Numbered from the stretch's first letter, positions 24,269-33,351 are shown. The stretch is 64,000 nucleotides of DNA from AP-15 sp963833745 (GCA_963833745.1 CAWHZD010000006.1:496001-560000), one strand, 5' to 3'. Translations and numbers: made by a program. The notes: generated by a model from the sequence alone, not told the origin.

Positions 24269-25909
24269 ATGGCATCCTCTCAGAGCTTCGCGCACAAAGC
24301 CGAGATCGACACCGATGGGGAGTTTGACGCGATCGTCATCGGCGCCGGCGTTTCCGGCCTCTACCAGCTCTACAAATTGCGCGAGCTCGGCCTCAAGGTG
24401 CGGGTGTTCGAGAGCGGCACCGGCGTCGGCGGCACCTGGTATTGGAACCGCTATCCCGGCGCCCGCTTCGACTCGGAGAGCTATACCTACGGCTACTCCT
24501 TTTCAGAGGAGCTGCTGCAGGAATGGAACTGGGCCGAGCGCTTCTCAGGTCAGCCCGAGAATGAGCGTTATCTCAATTATGTTGCCGACAAGTTCGAGCT
24601 GCGCCGCGACATCCAGTGCAACAGCCGCGTCGTCGCCGCCCACTGCCAGGAAGACACGCGCAGCTGGGACATCATATTGGAGGACGGCAGGCATTACTGC
24701 GCGCGTTTCCTGATTACCGCGATCGGCGTGCTCTCGGCGCCGACCATGCCACGCATCGCCGGCGTCGACACATTCAAGGGCCAGTCCTGCCATACCCATT
24801 ACTGGCCCAAGGAAAAGATGAGTTTCGAGGGCAAGCGTGTCGCGGTGATCGGCACCGGCGCCACCGCGGTACAAACCATCCAGGAGGTGGCCAAGACCGT
24901 CGGCCACCTGACCGTGTTCCAGCGCACCCCGCAATGGTGCGCGCCGTTGCACAACGGCAAGATCGGCGCCGAGGAGATGAACCAGATCCGCGCCCGCTAT
25001 CCAGAGATCCTGGCGCGCTGCGCCGAAACCCCCGGCTGCTTCATCCACGCCCCCGACCCGCGCGCCACCCTCGAGGTGACGCCGGAACAGCGCGAGGCGT
25101 TCTGGGAGAAGCTCTACGCCGAGCCCGGCTTTGGCATCTGGCAGGGGAATTTCCGCGACATCCTGGTCGACCGCGAGGCCAACGCGCTGATCTCCGAGTT
25201 CGTCGCGCGCAAGATCCGCGAGCGCGTCACCGACCCCGCTGTCGCCGAGAGGCTGATCCCGAAGAACCACGGCTTCGGCACCCGCCGGGTGCCGCTCGAA
25301 ACCCATTACTATGAGGTCTACAACCAGTCCAACGTCGAGCTGGTCGACATCAACGAGACACCGATCGAACGCATCACGCCCAACGGCATCAAAACGAGCG
25401 ACGCCGACTACGAGTTCGACATGATCATCTACGCGACCGGATTCGACGCGATCACCGGCAGCTTCGACCGGATCGATATCCGCGGGATCGACGGCCAGCG
25501 GCTGAAGGACAAGTGGCAGGCGGGGCCGCAGACCTATCTCGGCATCCTGGTCGAAGGTTTTCCCAACATGCTGATGGTGATGGGTCCGCATGCCGGGCTC
25601 GGCAACTTTCCGCGCGCCGCCCAATACAGTGTCGAATGGGTGACGGACCTGGTCCGCTTTGCCCAGGAGCGGGGCCTGACGCGCCTCGAGGCCACCTCAG
25701 CCGGCGTCGCCGACTGGACCGACCACGTCAAGGCGCTGGGCGAGGGGCTGCTGATGAACGAGATCGATTCGTGGATGACCGGCGTCAACCGCAACGTCGA
25801 AGGCAAAGAAACCCGCAAGATCATGCGCTACAGCGGCGGCCACCCCGCCTTTCGCGAGCATTGCGATGCGGTGAGGGCAGACGGATATCGCAAGCTGGCG
25901 CTGGCTTAG
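24269..25909 (+). CDS. Flavin-containing Baeyer-Villiger-type monooxygenase (2)
   Basis: A 546-residue enzyme, the same length as the first BVMO. ATG at 24269 follows GAGGAAGAAGAG. Motifs are GAGVSG, GTGVGGTWYWNRYPGARFDS, the fingerprint FKGQSCHTHYWP, and GTGATA for NADP binding. It is clearly related to the protein at 21562-23202 but not a near-identical duplicate, so distinct substrates or successive steps are possible. It lies 68 bp after the IclR gene, on the same strand. Confidence 0.92.
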   Translation: MASSQSFAHKAEIDTDGEFDAIVIGAGVSGLYQLYKLRELGLKVRVFESGTGVGGTWYWNRYPGARFDSESYTYGYSFSEELLQEWNWAERFSGQPENERYLNYVADKFELRRDIQCNSRVVAAHCQEDTRSWDIILEDGRHYCARFLITAIGVLSAPTMPRIAGVDTFKGQSCHTHYWPKEKMSFEGKRVAVIGTGATAVQTIQEVAKTVGHLTVFQRTPQWCAPLHNGKIGAEEMNQIRARYPEILARCAETPGCFIHAPDPRATLEVTPEQREAFWEKLYAEPGFGIWQGNFRDILVDREANALISEFVARKIRERVTDPAVAERLIPKNHGFGTRRVPLETHYYEVYNQSNVELVDINETPIERITPNGIKTSDADYEFDMIIYATGFDAITGSFDRIDIRGIDGQRLKDKWQAGPQTYLGILVEGFPNMLMVMGPHAGLGNFPRAAQYSVEWVTDLVRFAQERGLTRLEATSAGVADWTDHVKALGEGLLMNEIDSWMTGVNRNVEGKETRKIMRYSGGHPAFREHCDAVRADGYRKLALA

Positions 25910-25918
25910 GCTAACGTG

Positions 25919-26100
25919 GTGCGTGCTTCGAGACGCGCCCAGGGACGCTCCTCAGCATGACGGAATTCTTTGATGTCATTGAAATAAATTGTCATCCTGA
26001 GGAAGCCGCGAAGCGGCTGTCTCGTCATCCTGAGGAAGCCGCGAAGCGGCTGTCTTGTCATCCTGAGGAAGCCGCGAAGCGGCTGTCTCGAAGGACGCAC
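25919..26100. repeat. Palindromic element with three 33-bp tandem repeats
   Basis: The outer arms GTGCGTGCTTCGAGA (25919-25933) and TCTCGAAGGACGCAC (26086-26100) are inverted. Inside, a 33-bp unit beginning GTCATCCTGAGGAAGCC is present three times (25991-26023, 26024-26056, 26057-26089) with at most one base difference; each unit contains the hairpin GCCGCGAAGCGGC. A simpler copy of the element lies at about 3000-3054. It separates the BVMO gene from the next gene. Confidence 0.85.
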
Positions 26101-26143
26101 GGCGCTAATCGTCAACTTTTTCACAGGCTCTGAGTAGGCTCCG

Positions 26144-26752
26144 ATGCCCGAACCCGAACATATCGATCGGCGCCGGGCGGCGCTGATCGCCTACGACGTC
26201 TGCCGGCGCGCGCTGACGCCAGCCGACGCCCAACGGCGAGCGGCGATGCGCCCGGTGCTCGAGGCCTGGGCGCGGATGATCGCGGCGGCGCGGGCGGCGA
26301 GCGTGCCGGTGATCTACACCACACCAGTCAGCCGCGCCGACGGCGCCGACGTCGTCATGTTGCCGACCGACCTTGCGGCGGAGACCGGTGTGCCGCCGCT
26401 CACCAACGGCGTCGAGGGCACGCCGGAGGCTGGCTTCCCTGATGAGATCGCGCCGCTTCCCGAGGATTACGTCTTTCTCAAGCGGCGGCCGAGCGCCTTT
26501 TACGGAACGGGGGTGGCCGAACTGCTGCACATGTTGCGGCGCGACACCATCGTCATCGGCGGCGGCGCCACCAACCGCGGTGTCGAGACCAGTGTGCGCG
26601 AGGCCTTCAACTTCGACCTCGCATCTGTCGTGGTGCGCGAATGCTGCTGGAGCGGCGACCCGGCCGCTCACGCCTACAGCCTCGACAAGGCGATGAAGAT
26701 GTACGCGCGCGTCCGAAGCCTCGACCAGGTCGCGGCGATGCTTCGGGATTGA
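26144..26752 (+). CDS. Isochorismatase-like hydrolase lacking the usual Cys
   Basis: A 202-residue protein of the isochorismatase fold. The catalytic Asp is in ALIAYDVCR and the Lys in VFLKRRPSAFYGT. In cysteine hydrolases of this fold the nucleophile lies in a TxxCV motif; here the motif is ATNRGVETSVREA, with Gly in that place. A Gly at this site is known in isochorismatases such as PhzD, which use Asp/Lys chemistry. It may therefore not be an amidase. It follows the BVMO gene after a repeat element. Confidence 0.8.
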   Translation: MPEPEHIDRRRAALIAYDVCRRALTPADAQRRAAMRPVLEAWARMIAAARAASVPVIYTTPVSRADGADVVMLPTDLAAETGVPPLTNGVEGTPEAGFPDEIAPLPEDYVFLKRRPSAFYGTGVAELLHMLRRDTIVIGGGATNRGVETSVREAFNFDLASVVVRECCWSGDPAAHAYSLDKAMKMYARVRSLDQVAAMLRD

Positions 26753-26848
26753 GGGCTCACCACACGATCGGCGAACGGTGCCGTGATCGGGGCAAATCGC
26801 CGGCTTCGCGCGAGAATCTCCCCGGGTAGCGCGCGTCGACGAGCGGAG

Positions 26849-28243
26849 CTAGGATCGCGGCGGTACGTTCTCGAACAGCGAACCCAATCCCTCCGCCATC
26901 GTCGGGTGCGCCAGAATGGCGTCGCGCAGTCTCACATACGGCAGATCCGCCAGCATCGCCGTTTGCACCGTCGCCATGACTTCTCCGGCCTCGGCGCCGA
27001 TCATCGTGAAGCCGAGAATACGGTCGTCGCTCCTGCCGACCAGAACCTTCATGAAGCCTTGCGTTTCGCCTGTCGTCGCGGTCCGCCGTACGGCATTCAT
27101 CGGCAACCTCGCGACCCGCGTATCGATGCCGCGGCGTTGCGCTTCGCCCTCGCTCAGTCCGACGTGCGCCAGCGGCGGCTCGGTGAACATGCAGTAGGGA
27201 ACCAGCCGATCGCGCGTACTGCGCTGGCCTCCGGCCAAGTTGTCCCTGATGATCCGGAAGTCGTCGATCGAGACGTGGGTAAACTGCGGGCTGCCGGCGC
27301 ATTCTCCAATCGCCCAGACAGCTGGCGCCGTCGTCTCCAGCCGCTCATTGACGCGAATATAGCCGTGGCCGTCCAATTCGACGCCGGCCCCCTCAAGCCC
27401 GATCCCGGCGGTGTTCGGAATGCGGCCCACCGCAACCAGTATGTCGCTGCCTGCGAGCTGTTGCTCGCCGGACGACGCGCGCAGCCGAAGGCTGACTTCC
27501 TCTCCGGATCGGCCTTGCACGTCGAGGGCCTCCGCTCCCACCAGAATTTGGATGCCTTCGTCACTGAGGACTCGCTGCATTTCCGCGGCGACGTCGGGAT
27601 CCTCGCGGCCGATCAGCTGACGCCCCGGCTCGATAACCGTCACGCGGCTACCGAAACGACGATAAGCCTGGGCCAATTCGAGACCGACATAGCCGCCCCC
27701 GAGCACGATCAGATGCGACGGTAAGTAGTCGAGCTCGAGAGCCTCGATGTGGGTCAGCGGCCCGGCCGCCTCGAGCCCCGCAACATTTGGGATCGCTGCG
27801 TGCGTTCCGAGGTTGAGGAAAATCTGGTCGCCCGCCAGCATCCGCGTGCCGCCGTCATTCAGCCGCACCTCAAGGGTTTTCGGGGCCACGAAGCGGCCGG
27901 TCCCCATGATCAGTTCGGCCCCGCTGGTCTGGTAGTTCCGCAAATGCAGGGCAATCTCGGCGTCAACCATGTCGCGCTTGCGCTGGCGAACTTTCGCCAT
28001 GTCGGTCGCGACAGGGCCCGTCACGGTGCCGAACTCTGATGCGTGACGCGCCAGATGAGCGACCCTCGCACTCCAAATCTCATTCTTGCTGGGAAGACAG
28101 GCGATGTTGGGACAGGAGCCGCCGACCCACCGGCGCTCCACGACGGCGGTACGCCGCCCCGATTGCGCCATATGCCAAGCGAGCAGCTTCCCGCCAAATC
28201 CGCTGCCGAGGATCAAAACGTCAACCGGTTCCGGTTGAGACAT
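26849..28243 (-). CDS. Pyridine nucleotide-disulfide oxidoreductase, RclA/MerA-like
   Basis: A 464-residue flavoprotein. ATG at 28243 is preferred over 28249 because GGGGA lies at the right distance. Motifs are LILGSGFGGKLLAW, the redox-active disulfide GGSCPNIACLPSK, the NAD motif GGGYVGLELAQAY, and the C-terminal HPTMAEGLGSLF with the conserved His and Glu. The class includes lipoamide dehydrogenase, mercuric reductase and RclA. An RclC-like gene and an rclA-like 3' fragment lie 2 kb upstream, so a role in defence against reactive chlorine or other oxidants is the best guess. No lipoyl or mercury domain is seen. Confidence 0.85.
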   Translation of the reverse strand: MSQPEPVDVLILGSGFGGKLLAWHMAQSGRRTAVVERRWVGGSCPNIACLPSKNEIWSARVAHLARHASEFGTVTGPVATDMAKVRQRKRDMVDAEIALHLRNYQTSGAELIMGTGRFVAPKTLEVRLNDGGTRMLAGDQIFLNLGTHAAIPNVAGLEAAGPLTHIEALELDYLPSHLIVLGGGYVGLELAQAYRRFGSRVTVIEPGRQLIGREDPDVAAEMQRVLSDEGIQILVGAEALDVQGRSGEEVSLRLRASSGEQQLAGSDILVAVGRIPNTAGIGLEGAGVELDGHGYIRVNERLETTAPAVWAIGECAGSPQFTHVSIDDFRIIRDNLAGGQRSTRDRLVPYCMFTEPPLAHVGLSEGEAQRRGIDTRVARLPMNAVRRTATTGETQGFMKVLVGRSDDRILGFTMIGAEAGEVMATVQTAMLADLPYVRLRDAILAHPTMAEGLGSLFENVPPRS

Positions 28244-28405
28244 GAGCATTCCCCTTGTCGATTCTCGCGGTCGAAGGTCACGGAAAGAACGCCAAGCCCA
28301 TTAATGGGTTCGGCCGCAACGGGTGGAGGGCGGAAGATACCCATCTCCATGCCTACGGTCTCCTACGCGCCGAAACCGGCCGTTCGTTGCCCCGAGCGTT
28401 CGAGA

Positions 28406-29431
28406 TCAGCGAAACGCGGGGATCACCTTTGCGGCGAATAATTCCAGGTGGGTTTGCACCCAGCGTGGCGGCAGCCCGGGTGGCAAGGTCCAGGAATAGA
28501 AGTGGGTGATCGGCACATTGTCTGCCAAGTCGCGGATCATGCGTATCGCGGTGTCAGGGTCGACCACCCGCAGCAATCCGCTTTCTTTCAGCGCTTTTTG
28601 ATCGTTGAGGTGCGGGGCGAGAGGCTGAAGGCCGCCGGCCTGAAGCCATACCGAGTAATTGTTGATCTGATAAAGGACGTGATCTGCTGCCTCGGCAAAA
28701 GTTTTCTCGGGATCCTCGGATACGACTAGAAACCAAAAGCCGCTGGCGAAACGAAGATTATCTGTCGGCCGGTCCGCCTTCTTCAGCTCGGCGGCGTAGC
28801 GGTCATATACATCTCGGTTCGCGCCTGGCACGGTGAAACCATCGCCGAAACGGACAGCGCGGCGCAGCGCCGCCGGCGTGAAGCCACCGAGCCAAATCGG
28901 CGGGTGTGGTTTTTGGATGGGCTCGGGCGTCACCCGGACGTTTTGAAAGTCGAAAAACTCGGTCTTGAAGGTGACGGTTTCGCCCGAAAGAGCACGGCGG
29001 ATGATGTCGAGCGACTGGTCGGTGCGCGCGCCGCGCTCCCTGGCGGACACGCCGAAGCCCGTGAACTCTTCGCGCTTGAAGCCGATCCCGACACCAAGCT
29101 CGAAACGGCCGCCTGAGAAAACATCGACGGTCGCAATATCCTCGGCAAGGCGTATCGGGTTGTGAAAAGGCATCAGCAGCACGCCCGATGCGATGCGGAT
29201 CCGATTGGTGCGGGCGGCGATTGCCGCGGCGGCGGGGAGGATCGAGGGAAGGTAGCCGTCTTCGACGAAGTGGTGCTCGGACAGCCAGACGTCATCAAAC
29301 CCGTTGTTTTCGCCCCAAGCAATCTGATCGAGGATTTCGCGGTAGAGGCGGTCGGCGGGTTGGCGCCATTGTGCCGGGTTGCGGAAGTCATACCAAAGAC
29401 CGAAGCGTATTTTTCGAGTGTCGTGGCTCAT
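28406..29431 (-). CDS. Luciferase-like (LLM) flavin-dependent monooxygenase
   Basis: A 341-residue TIM-barrel protein of the bacterial luciferase family. Of two adjacent ATGs, the second (29431) suits AGGAGG better. Motifs include FGLWYDFRNP, the active-site-type WLSEHHFVEDGY, SGVLLMPFHNP, and FSGGRFELGVGIGFKREEF. LLM enzymes use reduced FMN from a partner reductase to oxidise aldehydes, ketones or heteroatoms. It is followed by the RclA-like gene and preceded by an SDR on the same strand, perhaps one operon. Confidence 0.88.
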   Translation of the reverse strand: MSHDTRKIRFGLWYDFRNPAQWRQPADRLYREILDQIAWGENNGFDDVWLSEHHFVEDGYLPSILPAAAAIAARTNRIRIASGVLLMPFHNPIRLAEDIATVDVFSGGRFELGVGIGFKREEFTGFGVSARERGARTDQSLDIIRRALSGETVTFKTEFFDFQNVRVTPEPIQKPHPPIWLGGFTPAALRRAVRFGDGFTVPGANRDVYDRYAAELKKADRPTDNLRFASGFWFLVVSEDPEKTFAEAADHVLYQINNYSVWLQAGGLQPLAPHLNDQKALKESGLLRVVDPDTAIRMIRDLADNVPITHFYSWTLPPGLPPRWVQTHLELFAAKVIPAFR

Positions 29432-29470
29432 CATGGCCTCCTGACGATTGGGATGCCTCGACGCACTTGA

Positions 29471-30208
29471 TCAGATTTGCGCCACGCCGCCGTCGACGAA
29501 GAGTTCGATGCCGGTGACATAGGCGCTGTCGTCGGAAGCGAGGAACACCGCGGCTTTGCCGAGATCGTCCGGGGTGCCGATTCGGCCGAGCGGGACGGAG
29601 GCGACGGCCGCGCCTCTTTCGTCATCGGTCATGAAACCAGCGAGACCGGGTGTGTCGGTAAACCCGGGGCTCAAGACATTGATCCGGATGCCACGCCCCT
29701 TGAGGTCGACGATCCAGGTGCGGGCGAACGAGCGCACTGCCGCTTTTGACGCGTTGTACACCGAGCAGGCGGCGAAGCCTTTGTTCGACACCATCGAGCC
29801 GGTGAGGATCACCGACGCCCCTTCCGTCAATAGCGTGAGCGCCTTCTGAACGGTGAAGAGCAGGCCGCGCACATTGGTATTGAAGGTCCTGTCGAAATGC
29901 TCCTCGGTGATCTCGCCGAGCGCGCCGAGTTCATAGACCCCGGCGTTCACCGCGAGGACGTCGATGCGTCCTGTCTGCAGCTGAGTTTGTGCAAAGATGC
30001 GGTCGAGATCGGCAAGGTTCGAGATATCGCCCTGAACTGCTGTGGCGCCGCCGCCGATCGCGGTGACGGCCTTGTCCAGCTCGGATTGCCGGCGGCCGGT
30101 TATAAACACGCGCGCGCCTTCCTCGGCGAAATGCTTGGCGATGCCAAGGCCGATGCCGGCGCTGCTGCCGGTCACCAGCGCGATTTTGCCTGATAGCTTG
30201 CTGGTCAT
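29471..30208 (-). CDS. Short-chain dehydrogenase/reductase
   Basis: A 245-residue classical SDR. The cofactor motif TGSSAGIG is at residues 13-20, NAGVYELG follows, and the catalytic set is Ser in TGSMVS and Tyr/Lys in YNASK. The C-terminal part ends FVDGGVAQI, as is usual. GRR after the second strand suggests NADP(H) preference. AGGAG lies before the ATG. It is 40 bp upstream of the LLM gene and likely shares a transcript with it. Confidence 0.92.
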   Translation of the reverse strand: MTSKLSGKIALVTGSSAGIGLGIAKHFAEEGARVFITGRRQSELDKAVTAIGGGATAVQGDISNLADLDRIFAQTQLQTGRIDVLAVNAGVYELGALGEITEEHFDRTFNTNVRGLLFTVQKALTLLTEGASVILTGSMVSNKGFAACSVYNASKAAVRSFARTWIVDLKGRGIRINVLSPGFTDTPGLAGFMTDDERGAAVASVPLGRIGTPDDLGKAAVFLASDDSAYVTGIELFVDGGVAQI

Positions 30209-30279
30209 CGAAAGTCTCCTGCGAATTGCGCGACGCCCATCGCGGCGTCCAGCAACGTCCTTGCGGTGGTGGGTTTTGG

Positions 30280-30373
30280 CTAGCGCGGCGGCACGTTGAC
30301 CAGAAACGAACCAAGGCTTTCGGCCATCGTAAGATGCGCAATCACCGCGTCGAGGAGCCGGTCACCGCCTCCG
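30280..30373 (-). pseudogene. 3' remnant of an RclA-like oxidoreductase gene
   Basis: The minus strand between the RclC-like stop and the SDR gene encodes LLDAVIAHLTMAESLGSFLV, then NVPPR and TAG. By direct count 17 of 25 residues match the C-terminus of the RclA-like protein at 26849-28243, but the conserved His-Pro is His-Leu. Nothing of the rest of the gene remains. This suggests an ancestral rclC-rclA pair whose rclA was deleted except for its last 25-30 codons. Confidence 0.8.
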
Positions 30374-30964
30374 TCAGCTAGCTACGCCTGATTCACGGAC
30401 GGCGCCGGTAACGAGCACCCGCTGGACGTCCTGCTTCAGCAGATAGACCGACACCGCCAAGAGCACGACGTCCTTCATCAGGAACGGAACGTTGCTGGTC
30501 ATCGCCGGAAAACCGCCGGCCGCTGCGTCCCAGCCCGCGGGCATGAACGGGATGATCGTCACCGTACCGACGAACGTGGCGGTCGAACCCAGCGCCCCGA
30601 GGATGCCCAACGTCTTGTTCCAGAACCCGAGGAACAGAAGCGCCCCGAATGTCCATTCTGACATCCCCAAAAACACCGTGGCGCCGCGCATGCCGAGCAA
30701 CGGATAGAGCCAAAAGATCAGCGGACCATGGCTGATGAAGGGGATCAATCGATCCACCTCATACGCAAACCACTTCTGGTAACCGAAGAAAAAGAAAATG
30801 ATCACCATCACCGCACGCAGCAGGTGATAGTCAGCGTCGTCTCGCAGCAGGCCCACCTTGGCGAGCGCGTAGGCAAGAAGTTCGGTCAAGCGTCGGGCAA
30901 CCGGGTGTGAATTGGTGCTTCCGATCCCGTTGACGGAGACTGTTTTGTTCGCGAGTTGATTCAT
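30374..30964 (-). CDS. DUF417 inner-membrane protein, RclC/YkgB-like
   Basis: A 196-residue membrane protein. ATG at 30964 follows GGGAGAG. Four hydrophobic helices are seen, with the family signatures FFFFGYQKWFAYEVDRLIPF, GPLIFWLYPLLGMRG, FLGFWNKTLGILGALGST and MTSNVPFLMKDVVLLAVS. In E. coli, RclC is part of the rclABC operon induced by reactive chlorine. Here it is immediately followed by an rclA-like remnant, with a complete rclA-like gene farther along the same strand. Confidence 0.88.
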   Translation of the reverse strand: MNQLANKTVSVNGIGSTNSHPVARRLTELLAYALAKVGLLRDDADYHLLRAVMVIIFFFFGYQKWFAYEVDRLIPFISHGPLIFWLYPLLGMRGATVFLGMSEWTFGALLFLGFWNKTLGILGALGSTATFVGTVTIIPFMPAGWDAAAGGFPAMTSNVPFLMKDVVLLAVSVYLLKQDVQRVLVTGAVRESGVAS

Positions 30965-31064
30965 CGGAATCTCTCCCTGCAATCGGTCACAAAGGAACCC
31001 AAGCGATCACGGTGATGGCCGGTACCCCGTTCGGGAACGGGATGCGAAAGACGTTTCGCTCCGG

Positions 31065-31574
31065 CTAAAGCGGCGGTCGACAGACGCCCGTTGGCTGCCC
31101 GATACGGTTGGCCTCGGCGTCCAGATCCATCGCCGTGAGCAGGCGAGACTCCCATATGACGGGGTTACCCGCACGTTCCGCCATTGTTCGATACCAGGCC
31201 GCCAATTCCCGCAGCATCCGCGCCTTGACGGACGCCTCAACGTCAATGGCGCAAAGATGGCCGACGGCTAGACTGACGCGTCCAAGCCGGCTGCTTTCGT
31301 TCGTCTGGCTCATGTCCAGTTCTTTGCCGGCTGCTTCTGTGCGCGAGGGATGATCGGGCAGGCCAGCCGGAAAGCGGGTTTCCTTTCCTCGCTGCTGTGC
31401 CCAACAGAGCCGAATTGATCCCGAGGCGGCGTTTGGTCGTTCGGCTGCTCTGGCAATTTCGGCCGTCGCAGTCCGTGGGTTCGGGATAAGCCCGAAGGTT
31501 CCCGGTGCCGATTTAGGGCTCACCTCGGCTGGTACCGGCGCAGTGCGAGTAGTGTAAGTGACGGATTGCGTCAT
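31065..31574 (-). CDS. Hypothetical protein; N-terminus resembles an AhpD-like fragment
   Basis: From ATG 31574 the frame begins MTQSVTYTTRTAPVPAEVSP and FGLIPNPRTATAEIA, similar to the start of carboxymuconolactone decarboxylase/AhpD-like proteins. The next 45 codons look non-coding. From an internal ATG at 31313 an unrelated helical peptide follows (SLAVGHLCAIDVEASVKARM, LRELAAWYRTMAERAGNPV). It may be an AhpD remnant joined to a separate 82-residue gene. No Cys-x-x-Cys active site is present. The coding status is doubtful. Confidence 0.35.
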   Translation of the reverse strand: MTQSVTYTTRTAPVPAEVSPKSAPGTFGLIPNPRTATAEIARAAERPNAASGSIRLCWAQQRGKETRFPAGLPDHPSRTEAAGKELDMSQTNESSRLGRVSLAVGHLCAIDVEASVKARMLRELAAWYRTMAERAGNPVIWESRLLTAMDLDAEANRIGQPTGVCRPPL

Positions 31575-31690
31575 TGTAGGGCACTCCGTTGGACGCTGGC
31601 GTGCGTCCCCGAACACTTACGGATCGAGCCCCTGTGGTGGTAGCAGCTGCGGTGGATTAGCGATTATTCCAAACCGGAATGTTCAATCGC

Positions 31691-32347
31691 CTAACAGACA
31701 GACGAGCCTGTCTTCGCTCTCCCGCGAAGATGCACCAAGGCCACGGCGATCTTGGCCGGCTCCAACCGCGTGGTGTAGTCGGCATCCACGTAGGAAAGCA
31801 CGACGATCCCGTTCCGATCGATGACGTACGTGGCCGGCAGCGGCAGCACCCAACGGTGGGAACCCTCTTCCGACCGTTCAGGGCAGCCGAGTGCAAGATA
31901 GGCGGGCCGGAATTGCGGAGCCACCGCGAAGGCGATGCGATAACGGGCGGCGATCCTGCATCCCGTATCCGTCAAGATCAGGAAGCTCGAATAACTGTCA
32001 GCGCTGGGAAGCGGCGAAAGGCCAATTAGCGTCGCACCAAGTCGTTCGATTTGCGACTGCGCCTCGGCCAATGCCTGAAGTTCCAGCCGGCAAAAAGGGC
32101 ACCAACCGCCCCGGAAAAAGCTGACAACCACTGGACCGCGACCGAGGGCTTCGGAGAGGGCGACGAAATCGCCGGTGTCGCTTCGGAGCCTGAACAGCGG
32201 CGCCTTTTCGCCCGCCTTTACCGCTTGCCGAACCAAGCCCGTTTGCACCAGTTCGGCGACGGAGCCCTGCAAAGCTGCGACGATGCCCGGCGGAGCGCTG
32301 GCCTCGAAAGCGTGCCGGCACGTGTCAAGTTGCGCCTTCAAGGACAT
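31691..32347 (-). CDS. Peroxiredoxin-like AhpC/TSA family protein
   Basis: A 218-residue protein. The family begins MSLKAQLDTC, so the start is ATG 32347. The thioredoxin-fold core shows APLFRLRSDTGDFVALSEAL, PVVVSFFRGGWCPFCRLEL with the peroxidatic-type Cys in WCPFC, and the later ATYVIDRNGIVVLSYVDADY. A CxxC rather than a lone Cys suggests a resolving Cys next to the peroxidatic one. A short insertion, CPERSEEGS (about residue 165), resembles a translated palindromic repeat. It is divergent from a LysR gene, likely its regulator. Confidence 0.85.
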   Translation of the reverse strand: MSLKAQLDTCRHAFEASAPPGIVAALQGSVAELVQTGLVRQAVKAGEKAPLFRLRSDTGDFVALSEALGRGPVVVSFFRGGWCPFCRLELQALAEAQSQIERLGATLIGLSPLPSADSYSSFLILTDTGCRIAARYRIAFAVAPQFRPAYLALGCPERSEEGSHRWVLPLPATYVIDRNGIVVLSYVDADYTTRLEPAKIAVALVHLRGRAKTGSSVC

Positions 32348-32447
32348 ATGGTTGCCGTTGAACTCATCCGCCGAACCGATAACCATTGCAGATTAGCGGT
32401 CCCCGGCAGCAGCCTCATTGTGGTAATATCGTTCATTCCAGCAGGGA

Positions 32448-33351
32448 ATGATGATGGATCGGCTCGCTGCGATGGAGGCCTTTGTCCGTGTTGTCGACGC
32501 CGGATCGTTCTCCGGCGCGGCAAGACAGCTTCATGTCGGTCAGCCCGCCGTTTCCAAGACGATCGCTCAGCTTGAGGACCGGCTTGGCGTGCGGCTGTTG
32601 CTGCGGTCGACGCACCGGCTGACCCCAACCGAGGCCGGCCGAAACTTCTATGAACGCGCCAAACGGTCGATCGAAGAAGCCGACGAAGCAGAACTCGCCG
32701 CGCGCGGCGCCGCGGCGGCGCTGACCGGCCGACTGCGGATTTCTTCGCCGCTCACGTTCGCGCGGCTCCAAGTAGTACCGCGGCTGCCCTTGTTCTTCGC
32801 CGAAAATCCTGCTCTCGAGATCGATTTGGTTCTTGAAGATCAGGACGTCGAACTCGATAGCAGAAGGCGTCGACGTGGCGCTTTGGATCGGCCCTATCGG
32901 CGCCTCTTCGCTGATTGCTCGTAAGATCGCGATGTGCCGAAGAGTTGTCGTGGGCGCACCCGCATATTTCGATGTCATGGGGATTCCCCAGAACCCAACC
33001 GACCTTCTCGGGCATCAGGCCGTCATCTATGACCAGCGTCAGGGCGGTCAGTCCTGGACCTTTCGTCAAGGATCGGCGGAGGTTTCCGTAACGGCGAACG
33101 GCAGGCTTCGCGTGAGTGCGGCGGAGGGCGCCCGGGAGGCGGTGTTTGCCGGTCTCGGCCTTTCCATCGGTGGATCAGAATGGATGTTCACGCCTGAACT
33201 CAAGTCAGGAGCGGTCAAGGTCGTGCTGGCGGATTGGTCACTGCCGCCGGGCGAGCTTTGGGTAGCGTTTCCGACCGGGCGACAGGCCAGCGCCAAAGCG
33301 CGCGCCTTTACGATGTTTATGGAGCGACAGCTTGGGGAAGTAGCCGAGTGA
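32448..33351 (+). pseudogene. LysR-family regulator, frameshifted
   Basis: The first part encodes the LysR helix-turn-helix: MDRLAAMEAFVRVVDAGSFS, GAARQLHVGQPAVSKTIAQL, EDRLGVRLLLRSTHRLTPTE. After EIDLVLEDQDVEL the frame changes; removal of one base at about 32856 restores IAEGVDVALWIGPIG and the rest of the effector domain to the stop at 33351. So it is a full-length regulator broken by a one-base insertion, real or an assembly error. It is divergent from the peroxiredoxin gene, the usual LysR arrangement. Three consecutive ATGs (32448-32456) make the exact start ambiguous. Confidence 0.85.

Noticed and set aside
25991..26089. CRISPR array or coding repeat protein
   Set aside because: Three 33-bp units abut without spacers, contain a hairpin and belong to a dispersed palindrome. 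The minus-strand frame through them has no start context.
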